DNA from: Tepidicella xavieri
GTDB lineage: Bacteria > Pseudomonadota > Gammaproteobacteria > Burkholderiales > Burkholderiaceae_C
Direction of reading: 5' to 3'
Length of the DNA stretch: 54,149 nt
Assembly (NCBI RefSeq): GCF_004363315.1
Contig: NZ_SNYL01000013.1
Location: 1-54,149, forward strand
The position numbers were made by a program, and so were the translations under genes. Under the pieces are notes generated by a model. That model had not been told where the DNA came from, ran no database searches, and was given only the letters and a program-made list of their open reading frames with translations. Positions 31,247 through 40,373 of this stretch are shown piece after piece (within the stretch, counting starts at the first letter, position 1; each line of letters opens with the position of its first letter).

Positions 31247-32171
31247 GGTCACACCCCCTTTGTCTTTGGCCCCCAGCCTCGTGCAAACGGCACAAGCCTT
31301 CGTGGGCGAGCAGCATTATCCCGCCGCCACACTCTACGTCGTGGCCACCCCGATCGGCAACCTGGGCGACATCTCGTTGCGGGCGCTGCACGTGCTGGCC
31401 AGCGTCGATGCGGTGGCCTGCGAAGACACCCGACACACGGCCGCCTTGCTGCGCAGCTATGGGCTGGAGCGCCCTTTGCTGGCCGTGCATGAGCACAACG
31501 AGGCACAAGCCGCCGACGGCATCGTGCGCCGGTTGGCCGCGGGGGAGCGCATCGCATACGTGAGTGACGCAGGCACGCCGGGCATCAGCGATCCGGGCAG
31601 CCGCCTGTGCCACGCCGTGACCGAGGCCGGCCTGCGCTGCATGCCGCTGCCCGGGGCCAGCAGCATCACCGCGCTGCTCAGCGTTGCCGGCCTGTCACTG
31701 GCCGACCAGGCACCCGCTTTCGAGTTCACCGGCTTTCTGCCCGCCAAAGGCAGCGCCCGCCAGGCCGCCGTCCGGCGGCTGGCCGCCCAACCCCACGCCT
31801 GCGTGCTGCTGGAGGCCCCCCACCGCATCGACGCGCTGGCGCAGGCGCTGACCCCACTGGGTGACCGGTGGGTGACGGTGGGGCGCGAGCTCACCAAGCA
31901 GTTCGAGGACATCGCCACCCTGCCTTGCGCCGGGCTGCCCGGCTGGCTGGACGCTTCGGCAAACCGCCGCCGAGGCGAATTCACGCTCGTGCTGCATCCG
32001 CAGCTGCCCTCACCGGCCGACGCCAGCGGGCTGAGCGCAGAAACGATGCGCGTGCTGGGCCTGCTGATGCAGGAGCTGCCCGTGAAATCCGCCGCGCGCC
32101 TGTGCGCCGACATCACCGGCGCGCCACGCAACGCGCTCTATCAGGCCGCACTCGGCCTCAAACCGGACTAA
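31245..32171 (+). CDS. rsmI: 16S rRNA (cytidine-1402-2'-O)-methyltransferase
   Basis: 308 residues of the tetrapyrrole-methylase fold, using SAM to methylate the 2'-OH of C1402 at the ribosomal P site. It shows LYVVATPIGNLGDISLRAL, EDTRHTAALLRSYG, VSDAGTPGISDPGSRL and FTGFLPAKGSARQAA, all RsmI signatures. The ATG at 31245 has no good Shine-Dalgarno sequence and overlaps the divergent yraN start by two bases. Confidence 0.95.
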   Translation: MVTPPLSLAPSLVQTAQAFVGEQHYPAATLYVVATPIGNLGDISLRALHVLASVDAVACEDTRHTAALLRSYGLERPLLAVHEHNEAQAADGIVRRLAAGERIAYVSDAGTPGISDPGSRLCHAVTEAGLRCMPLPGASSITALLSVAGLSLADQAPAFEFTGFLPAKGSARQAAVRRLAAQPHACVLLEAPHRIDALAQALTPLGDRWVTVGRELTKQFEDIATLPCAGLPGWLDASANRRRGEFTLVLHPQLPSPADASGLSAETMRVLGLLMQELPVKSAARLCADITGAPRNALYQAALGLKPD

Positions 32172-32187
32172 AGAGCCGCACCGGGCT

Positions 32188-32550
32188 TCAGGATCGGCGG
32201 TCTTCCAACCCCGGTGGCCGGTCGGGCCGGGTGGTGGGCGGGGCCGCGTCCTGGCCGTCGTCCACCTCGCGCACCTCCACATCCACCACCTCGGCCCGGT
32301 CATGGTGGCTGGCGCCGGCCTGCCGGTTGCCACCCGGCCACACACGCTCGGTGGTGAAGCGCCGGAACCGCCCCACAAACACCGGGGCCGCTGGACGCTG
32401 CCCGCGCAGCAGGGCCCACAGCACCCCCACCAGCAGCAACACCACGGCCACCAGCAGCAAGAACAGCGCCAGCACGGCCATGAGCAGCCACAGCAACACA
32501 CGCACCACGGCGCCGAGCACGCCCCAGACGAACTTCTTGATTTCTGTCAT
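32188..32550 (-). CDS. Small membrane protein of unknown function
   Basis: 120 residues. One very long hydrophobic stretch (about 9-48, Leu/Val-rich), possibly two helices, then a basic segment and an acidic, proline-rich cytoplasmic tail (about 85-120). GGTGG lies 2-6 bases before the ATG. No family recognised. It converges with rsmI across 16 bp. Confidence 0.65.
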   Translation of the reverse strand: MTEIKKFVWGVLGAVVRVLLWLLMAVLALFLLLVAVVLLLVGVLWALLRGQRPAAPVFVGRFRRFTTERVWPGGNRQAGASHHDRAEVVDVEVREVDDGQDAAPPTTRPDRPPGLEDRRS

Positions 32551-32645
32551 GCCACCTTTCTGTATCGCGCGCCGCCTTCGCGCACAATGGACCCTGCATC
32601 AAACTTTCACATTTCCCGTGTTCAATCCGGCAACGGACTTGCGGT

Positions 32646-33266
32646 ATGCAGCCCAGCACCCAGACCTCACTCATGAAGCGCTTGTCCCAGTACTTTCTCC
32701 GGGGGCTCATCACCATCCTGCCCATCGGGCTGACCATCTACCTGCTGTTCACGCTGGTGGCCTGGTCGGAGGCGTTCGCGATGCAGTTCATCCGCCCGAT
32801 TGTCGGCAATTTTTACATCCCGGGCCTGGGGCTGATCCTGATGGCCTGCATCATCGTGCTGGCGGGCTTCCTCATCTCGCGCGACGCCACGGCCCGGTTG
32901 CTGAACTGGGTGGAGTTGCCGTTCACCAACATCCCGGTGGTCAAGAGTGTGTACAACTCGCTCAAGAGCTTTGCGGATTACTTCTCCCCCCAGCATCGGG
33001 AGGAAACGGCGCAACAGGTGGTCATCCTGCGCTTTCCCGATCAGCCGATCGAGATCGTGGGGCTGATCACCCGCAACCACATGCAGGGCCTGCCGCCGGG
33101 CTTTCTGCCGGGTGACCGCGTGGCCGTCTATCTGCCCATGGGTTACATGATCGGCGGCTACACCGTGTTCGTGCCGCGCGATTGGCTCACGCCGATCAAC
33201 ATGTCGGTCGAGGAGGCCATGCGCTCCTCGCTCATTGCCTGGATGTCCACCCGCAAGACGCCATGA
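32646..33266 (+). CDS. DUF502 family inner-membrane protein
   Basis: 206 residues. Two membrane helices at about 17-42 and 60-80, then a conserved soluble part with WVELPFTNIPVVKSVYNSLKSFADYF and PTPINMSVEEA-like ending (DWLTPINMSVEEAMRSSLIA), typical of DUF502. Its stop overlaps the acetyltransferase start as ATGA. An internal ATG at 32673 (MKRLSQYFLRGL) is an alternative start. Function unknown. Confidence 0.85.
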   Translation: MQPSTQTSLMKRLSQYFLRGLITILPIGLTIYLLFTLVAWSEAFAMQFIRPIVGNFYIPGLGLILMACIIVLAGFLISRDATARLLNWVELPFTNIPVVKSVYNSLKSFADYFSPQHREETAQQVVILRFPDQPIEIVGLITRNHMQGLPPGFLPGDRVAVYLPMGYMIGGYTVFVPRDWLTPINMSVEEAMRSSLIAWMSTRKTP

Positions 33267-35920
33267 CCGTTCGCCATCTCGACGCGCTCTTTGCCCCCCG
33301 CAGCGTTGCCGTGCTCGGGGCTTCGCAACGGCCCCACAGTGTCGGCGCCACCGTCTGGCGCAACCTGTCACAGGGCTTTCAAGGGCGCCTGTACCCGGTC
33401 AACCCCAAGCACAGCCGCCTGGGCGAGCACACGGCTTATGCCTCGATCGACGCGCTGCCTGAAGCACCTGACCTGGCGGTGATCTGCACGCCGGCGGCCA
33501 CAGTGCCCGACCTGATCGCCGCCCTGGGGGCGCGCGGCACCAAGGCGGCCGTGGTGGTCACCGCCGGGCTCAGCGCCGCCCAGAAACAGGCCATGCTCGA
33601 TGCGGCGCGCCCGCACACCCTGCGCATCTTGGGCCCCAACTGCATCGGGATGCTGGTGCCGCATCTGGGCCTCAACGCCAGCTTTGCCCATGCCAATGCC
33701 CGCCCGGGCCCGATCGCCTTCGTCTCGCAGTCTGGGGCTCTGGTCACGGCCATGCTGGACTGGGCCAATTCGCGCCAGATCGGCTTTTCCCATTTCGTCT
33801 CGCTGGGGGAACATGCCGACGTGGACTTCGGCGACATGCTCGACTTCCTGGGCAGCGACCCGCGCACCCGCGCCATCCTGCTCTACATCGAGTCGATCGA
33901 GTCGCCGCGCAAATTCATGTCGGCCGCACGCGCGGCGGCCCGCAACAAGCCGGTGATCGTGGTCAAGGCCGGTCGCTCGGCCCAGGGCCAGAAGGCGGCC
34001 GCCTCCCACACCGGGGCGCTGGCCGGCTCGGACGAAGTGTTCGACGCCGCCATTTCCCGCGCCGGCATGTTGCGCGTCTTCACCCTGCAGCACCTGTTTC
34101 TGGCGGCGGAACTGTTGGCGCGCTTCCGCGACAACCGCAGCGAGCAATTGATCGTGCTGACCAACGGCGGCGGCGCAGGCGTCATGGCGGCCGATGCCGC
34201 CGCCCATGCCGGCGTGGAACTCGCCACGCTGAGCCCGGACGTCGTGGCCACGCTGGATCGGGTGCTGCCGGCCAATTGGTCGCGCGCCAACCCGGTGGAC
34301 ATCATCGGTGACGCGCCCGCCCAGCGCTATGTGGACGCGCTCACCGCGCTGCGCCAGGCGCGGGACGCGGCCATCCTGTTCGTGCAGGCGCCCACTGCCA
34401 TCGTGCCCAGCACCGAGATCGCCGAAGCCCTGGCCCCACTGGCCAGCGAAAAGCCACCGCGCGTGCTCGGCTGCTGGCTCGGGCACAGTGCCGTCAACCG
34501 CGCGCGCGAGATCTTTCGCGACGCCGGCATTCCCGACTACGACACGCCTGAAGAGGCGGTGCGCGCCTTTTCCTTCTTGCGCCAATACCATCGCCACCAG
34601 ATCGAGCTGATGGAGACGCCGCCCGCCCTGCCCGACGCGCAGGCCATGGACCTGCCGGGGGTCCGTGAGATCGTGGACTTCGTGCTGCGCGATGGGCGCG
34701 AGCTACTGACCGAACCCGAAGCCAAGGAACTGCTCAAGCGCGCCGGCATCCCCGTCACGCCCACGCGCGTGGTGCCGGCCGAAGCCCAAGCGGCGGTGTA
34801 CGCGGCCGAAACCCTGGGCTACCCGGTGGTGCTGAAAATCCTGTCGCACGACATCAGCCACAAGTCGGACGTGGGCGGCGTGCGCCTGAACCTGCACAAC
34901 GCCGCGGAAGTGCAGCAAGCCGCCGAGGCGATGCTGCAGCGTGTCGCCGAGCTGCGCCCCGGCGCCCGGGTGGAGGGCTTCACCGTGCAGCCCATGATCC
35001 GCCGGCGCCATGCGCACGAGCTGATCGTCGGCGCCAGCATCGACCCGCTGTTCGGCCCGGTCATCCTGTTTGGCCAGGGCGGCACGGCCGTGGAAGTGAT
35101 CGCCGACCGGGCGCTGGCCCTGCCCCCGCTGAATGCCACGCTGGCGCGTTCGCTCATCGGCCGCACCCGCATCGCCAAGCTGCTCAAAGGCTACCGCGAC
35201 GTTCCCCCGGCACGCGAGGAAGCCATCGTCTCGACCCTGGTGGCGATCTCGCAACTGCTGGCCGACGTGCCCGAAATCGCCGAGCTCGACATCAACCCGC
35301 TGATCGTGGACCACGAGGGCGCCATCGCGCTGGATGCGCGCGTGCGCCTGAGCGCCGCCTGCCCGGCCGGCGCCGATCGCTTTGCCATCCGGCCGTATCC
35401 CCAATCGCTGATCGAACACCACACGCTGCCCGACGGCACGGCGCTGACCCTGCGCCCCATCCGCCCCGAAGACGAGGCCCAGCACCGGGCTTTCCTGGAA
35501 AAGATGGACCCCGAAGACATCCGCATGCGGCTGTTCTATAGCCGGCGCAGCATCGAGCACAGCGAACTCGCGCGCCTGACGCAAATCGATTACGACCGCG
35601 AGATGGCCTTCATCGCCACCCGCCCCCTGCCCGAAGGCGGCGAGGAGACGCTGGGGGCTGTGCGCGCGATCTGCGATCCGGACAACGATGCCGCCGAGTT
35701 CGGCGTGATGGTTCGATCCGACCTCAAAGGCCGGGGCATGGGCTGGCTGCTCATGGACCGCCTGGTGCGCTACCTGCGCGGGCACGGCACGCGCCGCATC
35801 GTCGGCACCGTGCTGCGCGAAAACCACGGCATGCTGGGGCTGGCCAAGCGCCTGGGCTTCACCATCGAGGCCCATCCGCAAGACCCGGACCTGCGCCACG
35901 TCGAGCTGCCGCTGCGCTAG
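33263..35920 (+). CDS. Pat/PatZ-type protein lysine acetyltransferase (acyl-CoA synthetase-like + GNAT)
   Basis: 885 residues, matching the length of E. coli PatZ. An N-terminal CoA-binding domain (LFAPRSVAVLGASQRPHSVGATV), succinyl-CoA ligase-like domains with SHTGALAGSDEVFDAA, an ATP-grasp domain (about 490-700) and a C-terminal GNAT domain with GVMVRSDLKGRGMGWLLMDRL as the acetyl-CoA site. The ligase half is thought to be regulatory and inactive in this family, while the GNAT domain acetylates enzymes such as acetyl-CoA synthetase. Starts inside the DUF502 stop (ATGA), so translation is coupled. Confidence 0.93.
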   Translation: MTVRHLDALFAPRSVAVLGASQRPHSVGATVWRNLSQGFQGRLYPVNPKHSRLGEHTAYASIDALPEAPDLAVICTPAATVPDLIAALGARGTKAAVVVTAGLSAAQKQAMLDAARPHTLRILGPNCIGMLVPHLGLNASFAHANARPGPIAFVSQSGALVTAMLDWANSRQIGFSHFVSLGEHADVDFGDMLDFLGSDPRTRAILLYIESIESPRKFMSAARAAARNKPVIVVKAGRSAQGQKAAASHTGALAGSDEVFDAAISRAGMLRVFTLQHLFLAAELLARFRDNRSEQLIVLTNGGGAGVMAADAAAHAGVELATLSPDVVATLDRVLPANWSRANPVDIIGDAPAQRYVDALTALRQARDAAILFVQAPTAIVPSTEIAEALAPLASEKPPRVLGCWLGHSAVNRAREIFRDAGIPDYDTPEEAVRAFSFLRQYHRHQIELMETPPALPDAQAMDLPGVREIVDFVLRDGRELLTEPEAKELLKRAGIPVTPTRVVPAEAQAAVYAAETLGYPVVLKILSHDISHKSDVGGVRLNLHNAAEVQQAAEAMLQRVAELRPGARVEGFTVQPMIRRRHAHELIVGASIDPLFGPVILFGQGGTAVEVIADRALALPPLNATLARSLIGRTRIAKLLKGYRDVPPAREEAIVSTLVAISQLLADVPEIAELDINPLIVDHEGAIALDARVRLSAACPAGADRFAIRPYPQSLIEHHTLPDGTALTLRPIRPEDEAQHRAFLEKMDPEDIRMRLFYSRRSIEHSELARLTQIDYDREMAFIATRPLPEGGEETLGAVRAICDPDNDAAEFGVMVRSDLKGRGMGWLLMDRLVRYLRGHGTRRIVGTVLRENHGMLGLAKRLGFTIEAHPQDPDLRHVELPLR

Positions 35921-35939
35921 CCGCCGCGGCGCCGAGGCG

Positions 35940-36407
35940 TCACATCAGCAGCGTCACCGCGATGATGACGACCCCGATGGACAGGTTCACCAGCACCCAC
36001 TGGCGGATCTTGTCCAGCGCCGCGCCGGCCGCCGGCCAATCGGCGGCGGTCACCGCCTTGGACAGGCGGCCATACAGCGCGAAACGGATGTGCCCGAAGA
36101 TCAGCACCATCAGCGTGCCCAGCAGGGCCATCACGGTCCAGTCCACCGGGGCGGTGAACTCGCCCCCGCCCTGCACAACGGCTTTGGCCACCGAACCCAT
36201 CATCCAGAACCCGGTGAACAGCGCCAGCAGCGACAGGTAGGTGATGGCGGTGAAAAACCGCCGCAGCACCCCATGCATCAGCGTCAGGCGCTGCGGCGGC
36301 TCCAGGGCCGACGCCGCCGGGCGCAGAAAGAAGTGGGCAAAGACCATGCCGCCGACCCAGACCACGATCGACAGCACATGCAGGGTTTTCAGAAAAGCGT
36401 AGAGCAT
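35940..36407 (-). CDS. CopD-like four-helix membrane protein
   Basis: About 155 residues with four hydrophobic segments (about 5-25, 45-67, 80-103, 133-153) and LKTLHVLSIVVWVGGMVFAHFFLRPA at the start, the CopD-domain signature with conserved His and Trp. The family includes copper-resistance CopD domains and haem-binding proteins, so a copper or haem role is possible but unproven. The ATG at 36407 (MLYAFLKTLH) matches homologues better than the one at 36443; neither has a clear ribosome binding site. Confidence 0.75.
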   Translation of the reverse strand: MLYAFLKTLHVLSIVVWVGGMVFAHFFLRPAASALEPPQRLTLMHGVLRRFFTAITYLSLLALFTGFWMMGSVAKAVVQGGGEFTAPVDWTVMALLGTLMVLIFGHIRFALYGRLSKAVTAADWPAAGAALDKIRQWVLVNLSIGVVIIAVTLLM

Positions 36408-36493
36408 GGCGATGGCGTTGCAGTGTTCGAGAACCTGAACCATAACAGAGGCGCATTGCCCCCATGAGAACGCCGCCCGTCACTTTTTTTGCT

Positions 36494-36507
36494 GCAGCGC
36501 AACAAAA
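36494..36507. promoter_or_regulatory. Phasin operator copy 1 (PhaR-type candidate)
   Basis: GCAGCGCAACAAAA lies just upstream of the phasin -35 and within a dyad TTGCTGCAGCGCAACAA. It recurs at 36554-36567 with one difference. PhaR repressors bind TGC-rich repeats in phasin promoters; assignment to PhaR is inferred. Confidence 0.6.
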
Positions 36508-36512
36508 AAGGC

Positions 36513-36540
36513 TTGCAATCTGCGCCGATGTCCCTATACT
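36513..36540 (+). promoter_or_regulatory. Sigma-70 promoter of the phasin gene
   Basis: TTGCAA (36513-36518) and TATACT (36535-36540) are separated by 16 bases, a strong match to the consensus. Transcription should begin near 36547, giving a leader of about 97 bases before the phasin ATG. Confidence 0.7.
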
Positions 36541-36553
36541 AAGCCTTAATGTT

Positions 36554-36567
36554 GCAGCGCAGCAAAA
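36554..36567. promoter_or_regulatory. Phasin operator copy 2
   Basis: GCAGCGCAGCAAAA repeats copy 1 (13 of 14 bases) exactly 60 bp downstream and sits at about +8 to +21 of the predicted transcript. With copy 1 it brackets the promoter, a layout suited to repression by one protein bound at both sites. Confidence 0.6.
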
Positions 36568-36643
36568 TCGGGCTGACACGGTTTTGTCGTCACAGCGCTC
36601 TACAGTCCTTTTTGCTGTCAGTCACCTTTCAAGGAGTTATGCC

Positions 36644-37198
36644 ATGTTGACCGTCGAACAAATCATCGCCGCCCAGAAAGCCCAAGTCGCCACCCTGTTC
36701 GATCTGAGCAGCAAGGCGCTGGCCAGCGTCGAAAAGCTCAACGAACTGAACCTGCAGGCTGCCAAAGCCTCGCTGTCCGAAAGCGCCAGCCATGCGCAGG
36801 CGCTGCTCAGCGTCAAAGACTTGAACGAGCTGGTGGCCCTGCAGAACGCCGCCCTGCAGCCCCTGGCCGAAAAAGCCGCTTCCTACAGCCGCCACCTGTA
36901 CGACATCGCCACCGGCATGAGCGCCGAGCTCACCAAGCTGGCCGAAGCCCAGACCGCCGATGCGCAAAAGCAGTTCGTCTCGGCCGTGGACAACGCCGTC
37001 AAGAACGCGCCCCAGGGCTCCGAAGCCGCCGTGGCCGCCGTGAAGAACGCCGTCTCCACCGCCACGGCCGCCATGGAATCGGTGCAAAAGGCCGTCAAGC
37101 AAGCCGCCGAGCTGGCCGAGGCTAACTTCAATGCGATGACCTCCAGCGCCGTGACCGCCACCAAGCCGGCCACCAAGTCCGCCAAAGCCTCGGCCTGA
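36644..37198 (+). CDS. Phasin family granule-associated protein
   Basis: 184 residues, mostly amphipathic helix, beginning MLTVEQIIAAQKAQVATLFDLSSKALASVEKLNELNLQAAK, the Phasin_2 signature, and ending in an Ala/Lys/Thr-rich tail (TATKPATKSAKASA). Phasins coat polyhydroxyalkanoate granules and set their size and number. AAGGAG stands 7 bases before the ATG. It is preceded by the operator-flanked promoter and followed by a strong terminator, so it forms a single-gene unit. Its presence indicates PHA storage; the synthase genes are not in the window. Confidence 0.93.
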   Translation: MLTVEQIIAAQKAQVATLFDLSSKALASVEKLNELNLQAAKASLSESASHAQALLSVKDLNELVALQNAALQPLAEKAASYSRHLYDIATGMSAELTKLAEAQTADAQKQFVSAVDNAVKNAPQGSEAAVAAVKNAVSTATAAMESVQKAVKQAAELAEANFNAMTSSAVTATKPATKSAKASA

Positions 37199-37219
37199 TC
37201 CTGGCCTGGCGCACCCCTA

Positions 37220-37253
37220 AGCCCCGAGCGCCGCACGGCCCTCGGGGCTTTTT
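37220..37253 (+). terminator. Rho-independent terminator of the phasin gene
   Basis: AGCCCCGAG (37220-37228) and CTCGGGGCT (37241-37249) form a perfect 9-bp stem with a 12-base loop, running into TTTTT (37249-37253), 22 bases after the phasin stop. Confidence 0.9.
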
Positions 37254-37314
37254 GCGTCCGGCCCGCGATAATGGGGTGTTTGTTCACCCTCACACCGCTA
37301 TCAGGAGCATATTC

Positions 37315-38169
37315 ATGAGCGACATTCGCACCGTCGGCATCATCGGCGCTGGCACCATGGGCAACGGCATCGCGCAAGCCTGCGCGGTCAGCGGGCTCAA
37401 GGTCGTGATGGTCGATATCCAGGAGGCCGCCGTTCAGAAAGGGCTGGCCACCATCGCCGGCAGCCTGGACCGCTTGCTGAAGAAAGACAAAATCAGCGCC
37501 GCCGACAAAGACGCCGCCTTGGCCCGCATTCAAGGCAGCACCGATTACGACGACCTCAAGGGCGCCGAACTCGTCATCGAAGCCGCCACGGAAAATCTGG
37601 AGCTCAAGATCAAAATCCTGCGCCAGCTCGACAGCCTGCTGGCGCCCGAAACACTGGTGGCCACCAACACCAGCTCGATCAGCATCACGCAGCTGGCCGC
37701 CGTCACCGGGCGCGCCGACCGCTTCATCGGCATGCACTTTTTCAACCCGGTGCCGATGATGGCGCTGGTGGAAATCATCCGCGGCCTGCAGACCAGCGAC
37801 GCCACGCACGACGCCGTGCGCGACCTGGCGCTCCGGCTCGGCAAGACGCCTATCACGGTGAAGAACTCGCCCGGCTTCGTCGTCAACCGCATCCTGGTGC
37901 CGATGATCAACGAGGCCTTCTTCGTGCTGGCCGAGGGGCTGGCCAGCCCCGAGGACATCGACGCCGGCATGAAGCTGGGCTGCAACCACCCGATCGGGCC
38001 GCTGGCGCTGGCCGACATGATCGGGCTGGACGTCTGCCTGGCGGTGATGAACGTGTACTTTGCCGAGTTCAACGACAGCAAGTACCGCCCCTGCCCGCTG
38101 CTCAAAGAGATGGTGGCCGCCGGCTACCTGGGCCGCAAGACCGGCCGCGGCGTCTATACCTACGCCTGA
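37315..38169 (+). CDS. 3-hydroxybutyryl-CoA dehydrogenase
   Basis: 284 residues. Interconverts (S)-3-hydroxybutyryl-CoA and acetoacetyl-CoA with NAD. Rossmann motif [21 protein letters not shown], catalytic His in [17 protein letters not shown], and [16 protein letters not shown] leading the C-terminal dimer domain with [23 protein letters not shown] lies 7 bases before the ATG. It belongs to fatty-acid or butanoate metabolism; the stereochemistry differs from the PhaB route to PHB, so its link to the neighbouring phasin is indirect. Its end overlaps convergent moaC by 10 bp. Confidence 0.95.
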   Translation: MSDIRTVGIIGAGTMGNGIAQACAVSGLKVVMVDIQEAAVQKGLATIAGSLDRLLKKDKISAADKDAALARIQGSTDYDDLKGAELVIEAATENLELKIKILRQLDSLLAPETLVATNTSSISITQLAAVTGRADRFIGMHFFNPVPMMALVEIIRGLQTSDATHDAVRDLALRLGKTPITVKNSPGFVVNRILVPMINEAFFVLAEGLASPEDIDAGMKLGCNHPIGPLALADMIGLDVCLAVMNVYFAEFNDSKYRPCPLLKEMVAAGYLGRKTGRGVYTYA

Positions 38170-38681
38170 GCGCTGTCGCGCCCGCCGGCCCCGGCCGGCG
38201 GCGGCTCGGCCACATAGCTGCCGCTTTTGCCGCCGTGCTTCTCCAGCAACTTCACGTCGGCAATCACCATGCCGCGGTCGGCGGCCTTGCACATGTCGTA
38301 AATCGTGAGCAAGGCCACCTGCACGGCGGTCAGGGCCTCCATCTCCACCCCAGTGGGGCCGACCGTCTCGGCCGTGGCCACGCACCGCACGGCAGACGCT
38401 TCGGGCAACAACTCAAAATCCACGGCCACCCGCGTCAGCGCGATCGGGTGACACAGGGGGATCAGTTCCCCCGTCTTTTTGGCGGCCATGATGCCGGCCA
38501 GCCGCGCCACCCCCAGCACGTCGCCTTTCTTCGCCGTGCCGGCGGCCACGAGGGCAAAGGTGTCGGGCTGCATGCGAATGCACCCTTGCGCACGCGCCAC
38601 GCGGTGGGTGGCCGGCTTGGCGCCCACATCCACCATGTGGGCTTGGCCTTGGGCATCGAAATGGGTCAGCGTAGCGGTCAT
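38160..38681 (-). CDS. moaC: Cyclic pyranopterin monophosphate synthase MoaC
   Basis: 173 residues. Converts the MoaA product to cyclic pyranopterin monophosphate in molybdenum cofactor synthesis. It shows [34 protein letters not shown], the motif [28 protein letters not shown] and the conserved [11 protein letters not shown]. The C-terminal tail ([16 protein letters not shown]) is longer than needed for the fold. No other moa gene is in the window. Confidence 0.95.
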   Translation of the reverse strand: MTATLTHFDAQGQAHMVDVGAKPATHRVARAQGCIRMQPDTFALVAAGTAKKGDVLGVARLAGIMAAKKTGELIPLCHPIALTRVAVDFELLPEASAVRCVATAETVGPTGVEMEALTAVQVALLTIYDMCKAADRGMVIADVKLLEKHGGKSGSYVAEPPPAGAGGRDSAQA

Positions 38682-38743
38682 GGGCGATATGGATTTTCGG
38701 AGCAGGGAACGGAATCTTTACACAAGGCTGGCATCATACGGCC

Positions 38744-40318
38744 ATGCCTTCGAAGGTGATACGCCGTTGCTGGCCGCTGCTCGTGGTCGCCCCGCTGTGG
38801 CTGGCGCCGCTGGCCTGGTCCCAATCCGAACCGCCCCCGGCGCGCGGCCTGCCCGCGCTTGGCGATGGCGCCGAGATGTCACTCAGCGAAGAGCGCCGCC
38901 TGGGTGACCAGATCGCGCGCACGCTCTACCGTAACCCGGACTATCTCGACGACCCCGTGCTCCACGCCTATCTGCAGGCCATCTGGCAACCGCTGGTGCA
39001 AGCGGCCCGCCGCCGGGGCGACCTGCCCGCCGAACTCGCCGAGCGCTTTGCCTGGGAAATCCTGCTCGGGCGCGACCGCAGCGTCAACGCCTTTGCCCTG
39101 CCCGGCGGCTATCTGGGGGTGTATCTGGGCCTGATCGCCGTGGTGTCCACGCCGGACGAGCTGGCCTCGGTGCTGGCGCACGAGCTCAGCCATGTGTCGC
39201 AACGGCATATCGCTCGGCTCATCACCCGTCAGAACCAGCAAGCGCCCTGGGTGATCGGCGCCATGATCCTGGGCGCGTTGGCCGCCAACGCCGCCAAGAA
39301 CGTGGACATTGCCAGCGCCGCGATGGCCGGCGGACAGGCCTTGGCCATCCAGTCGCAGCTCAATTTCTCGCGCGACATGGAGCGCGAGGCCGACCGCATC
39401 GGCTTTGGCATCCTGACCGAAGCCGGCTTTGACGGCATGGGCTTCGTGACCATGTTCGACAAGCTGCAGGCCGCATCGCGCCTGAACGACGATGGCGCCT
39501 TCCCCTACCTGCGCAGCCACCCCCTGACCACCGAGCGGATGGCCGACATGAGTGCCCGCGTCCCCGAACTGGGCACGGGACAGCGCCCGGCCCAGGCCGG
39601 GCCCGTGACGCCCTACCACCACGCGATGATGGCGGCGCGCGCCCGCGTGCTCAGCGAAACCGGGGCCGACCGGCTGCGTGCCCAGGCCGCCACGCTGCGC
39701 CAGTCCCAAGGGCCGCAGCAGGATGCCACCACCCTTGGGCAACGCTATGCGGCCACCCTGGCCGCGGCCCGGCTGCGGGATGCGGCGCTGCTGAGCGAAG
39801 GGCTGCGGCAGTTGCTGGCCGCCCCGCCCCCGGACCCGGTCGCGCGGCAAGCGCTGGACTGGCTGCACCTGGAAGCCCTGCTCTTGCTGCCGGCCGACGC
39901 GCTCAGTCCCGCGATGCGGGACGATTTCATCCGGCTGGCCAGCGCGGCCATCGCATCGGACCAGCGCCCGGGCCTGCTGCTGGGCGCGCAAGCGGCGCTG
40001 CGCCTGGGACCCGATGCCCAGCGCCAGGCCACGCAGCGGCTACAAACCTGGACCGCCCTGCACCCGCGTGACGCCCTGGCCTGGCAAACCCTGGCCGGCC
40101 TGCATCAGGCGCAGCAGCAGCCGGTGCGGGCCGCCCGCGCCGAGGCTGAAGCCCGGTTGGCTCATCTCGATGCGCCAGGCGCCCTGGACCGGCTGCGTGC
40201 CGCGCAGCAGCTGGCCCGCCAGCAGCCCCAGGTCGATCACATCGAACTGTCCATCCTGGATGCGCGGGTGCGCCAGACCGAAGCCCTGGTGCGCGAGCAA
40301 GCGCGCGAGACGCGCTGA
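38744..40318 (+). CDS. Periplasmic M48-family metalloprotease, BepA-like
   Basis: 524 residues with a signal peptide (cleavage near AWSQ). Zinc site HELSH (HExxH, about residue 146) with the third ligand in MEREADRIG, and the NAFALPGGYLGVYLGL strand that precedes it. A hydrophobic stretch (WVIGAMILGALAANAA) lies between. The C-terminal half (about 290-520) is Ala/Leu/Gln-rich and helical, consistent with TPR-like repeats as in BepA, which handles LptD and BAM substrates at the outer membrane. Confidence 0.9.
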   Translation: MPSKVIRRCWPLLVVAPLWLAPLAWSQSEPPPARGLPALGDGAEMSLSEERRLGDQIARTLYRNPDYLDDPVLHAYLQAIWQPLVQAARRRGDLPAELAERFAWEILLGRDRSVNAFALPGGYLGVYLGLIAVVSTPDELASVLAHELSHVSQRHIARLITRQNQQAPWVIGAMILGALAANAAKNVDIASAAMAGGQALAIQSQLNFSRDMEREADRIGFGILTEAGFDGMGFVTMFDKLQAASRLNDDGAFPYLRSHPLTTERMADMSARVPELGTGQRPAQAGPVTPYHHAMMAARARVLSETGADRLRAQAATLRQSQGPQQDATTLGQRYAATLAAARLRDAALLSEGLRQLLAAPPPDPVARQALDWLHLEALLLLPADALSPAMRDDFIRLASAAIASDQRPGLLLGAQAALRLGPDAQRQATQRLQTWTALHPRDALAWQTLAGLHQAQQQPVRAARAEAEARLAHLDAPGALDRLRAAQQLARQQPQVDHIELSILDARVRQTEALVREQARETR

Positions 40319-40373
40319 AGCCCCCCAGCGCCGCCCGGCATCCCGCTATCATTGGCGCCCTGGATTCGACACC

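Noticed and set aside
37200-37314. Shared operon of phasin and 3-hydroxybutyryl-CoA dehydrogenase
   Set aside because: A strong intrinsic terminator (37220-37253) separates them.
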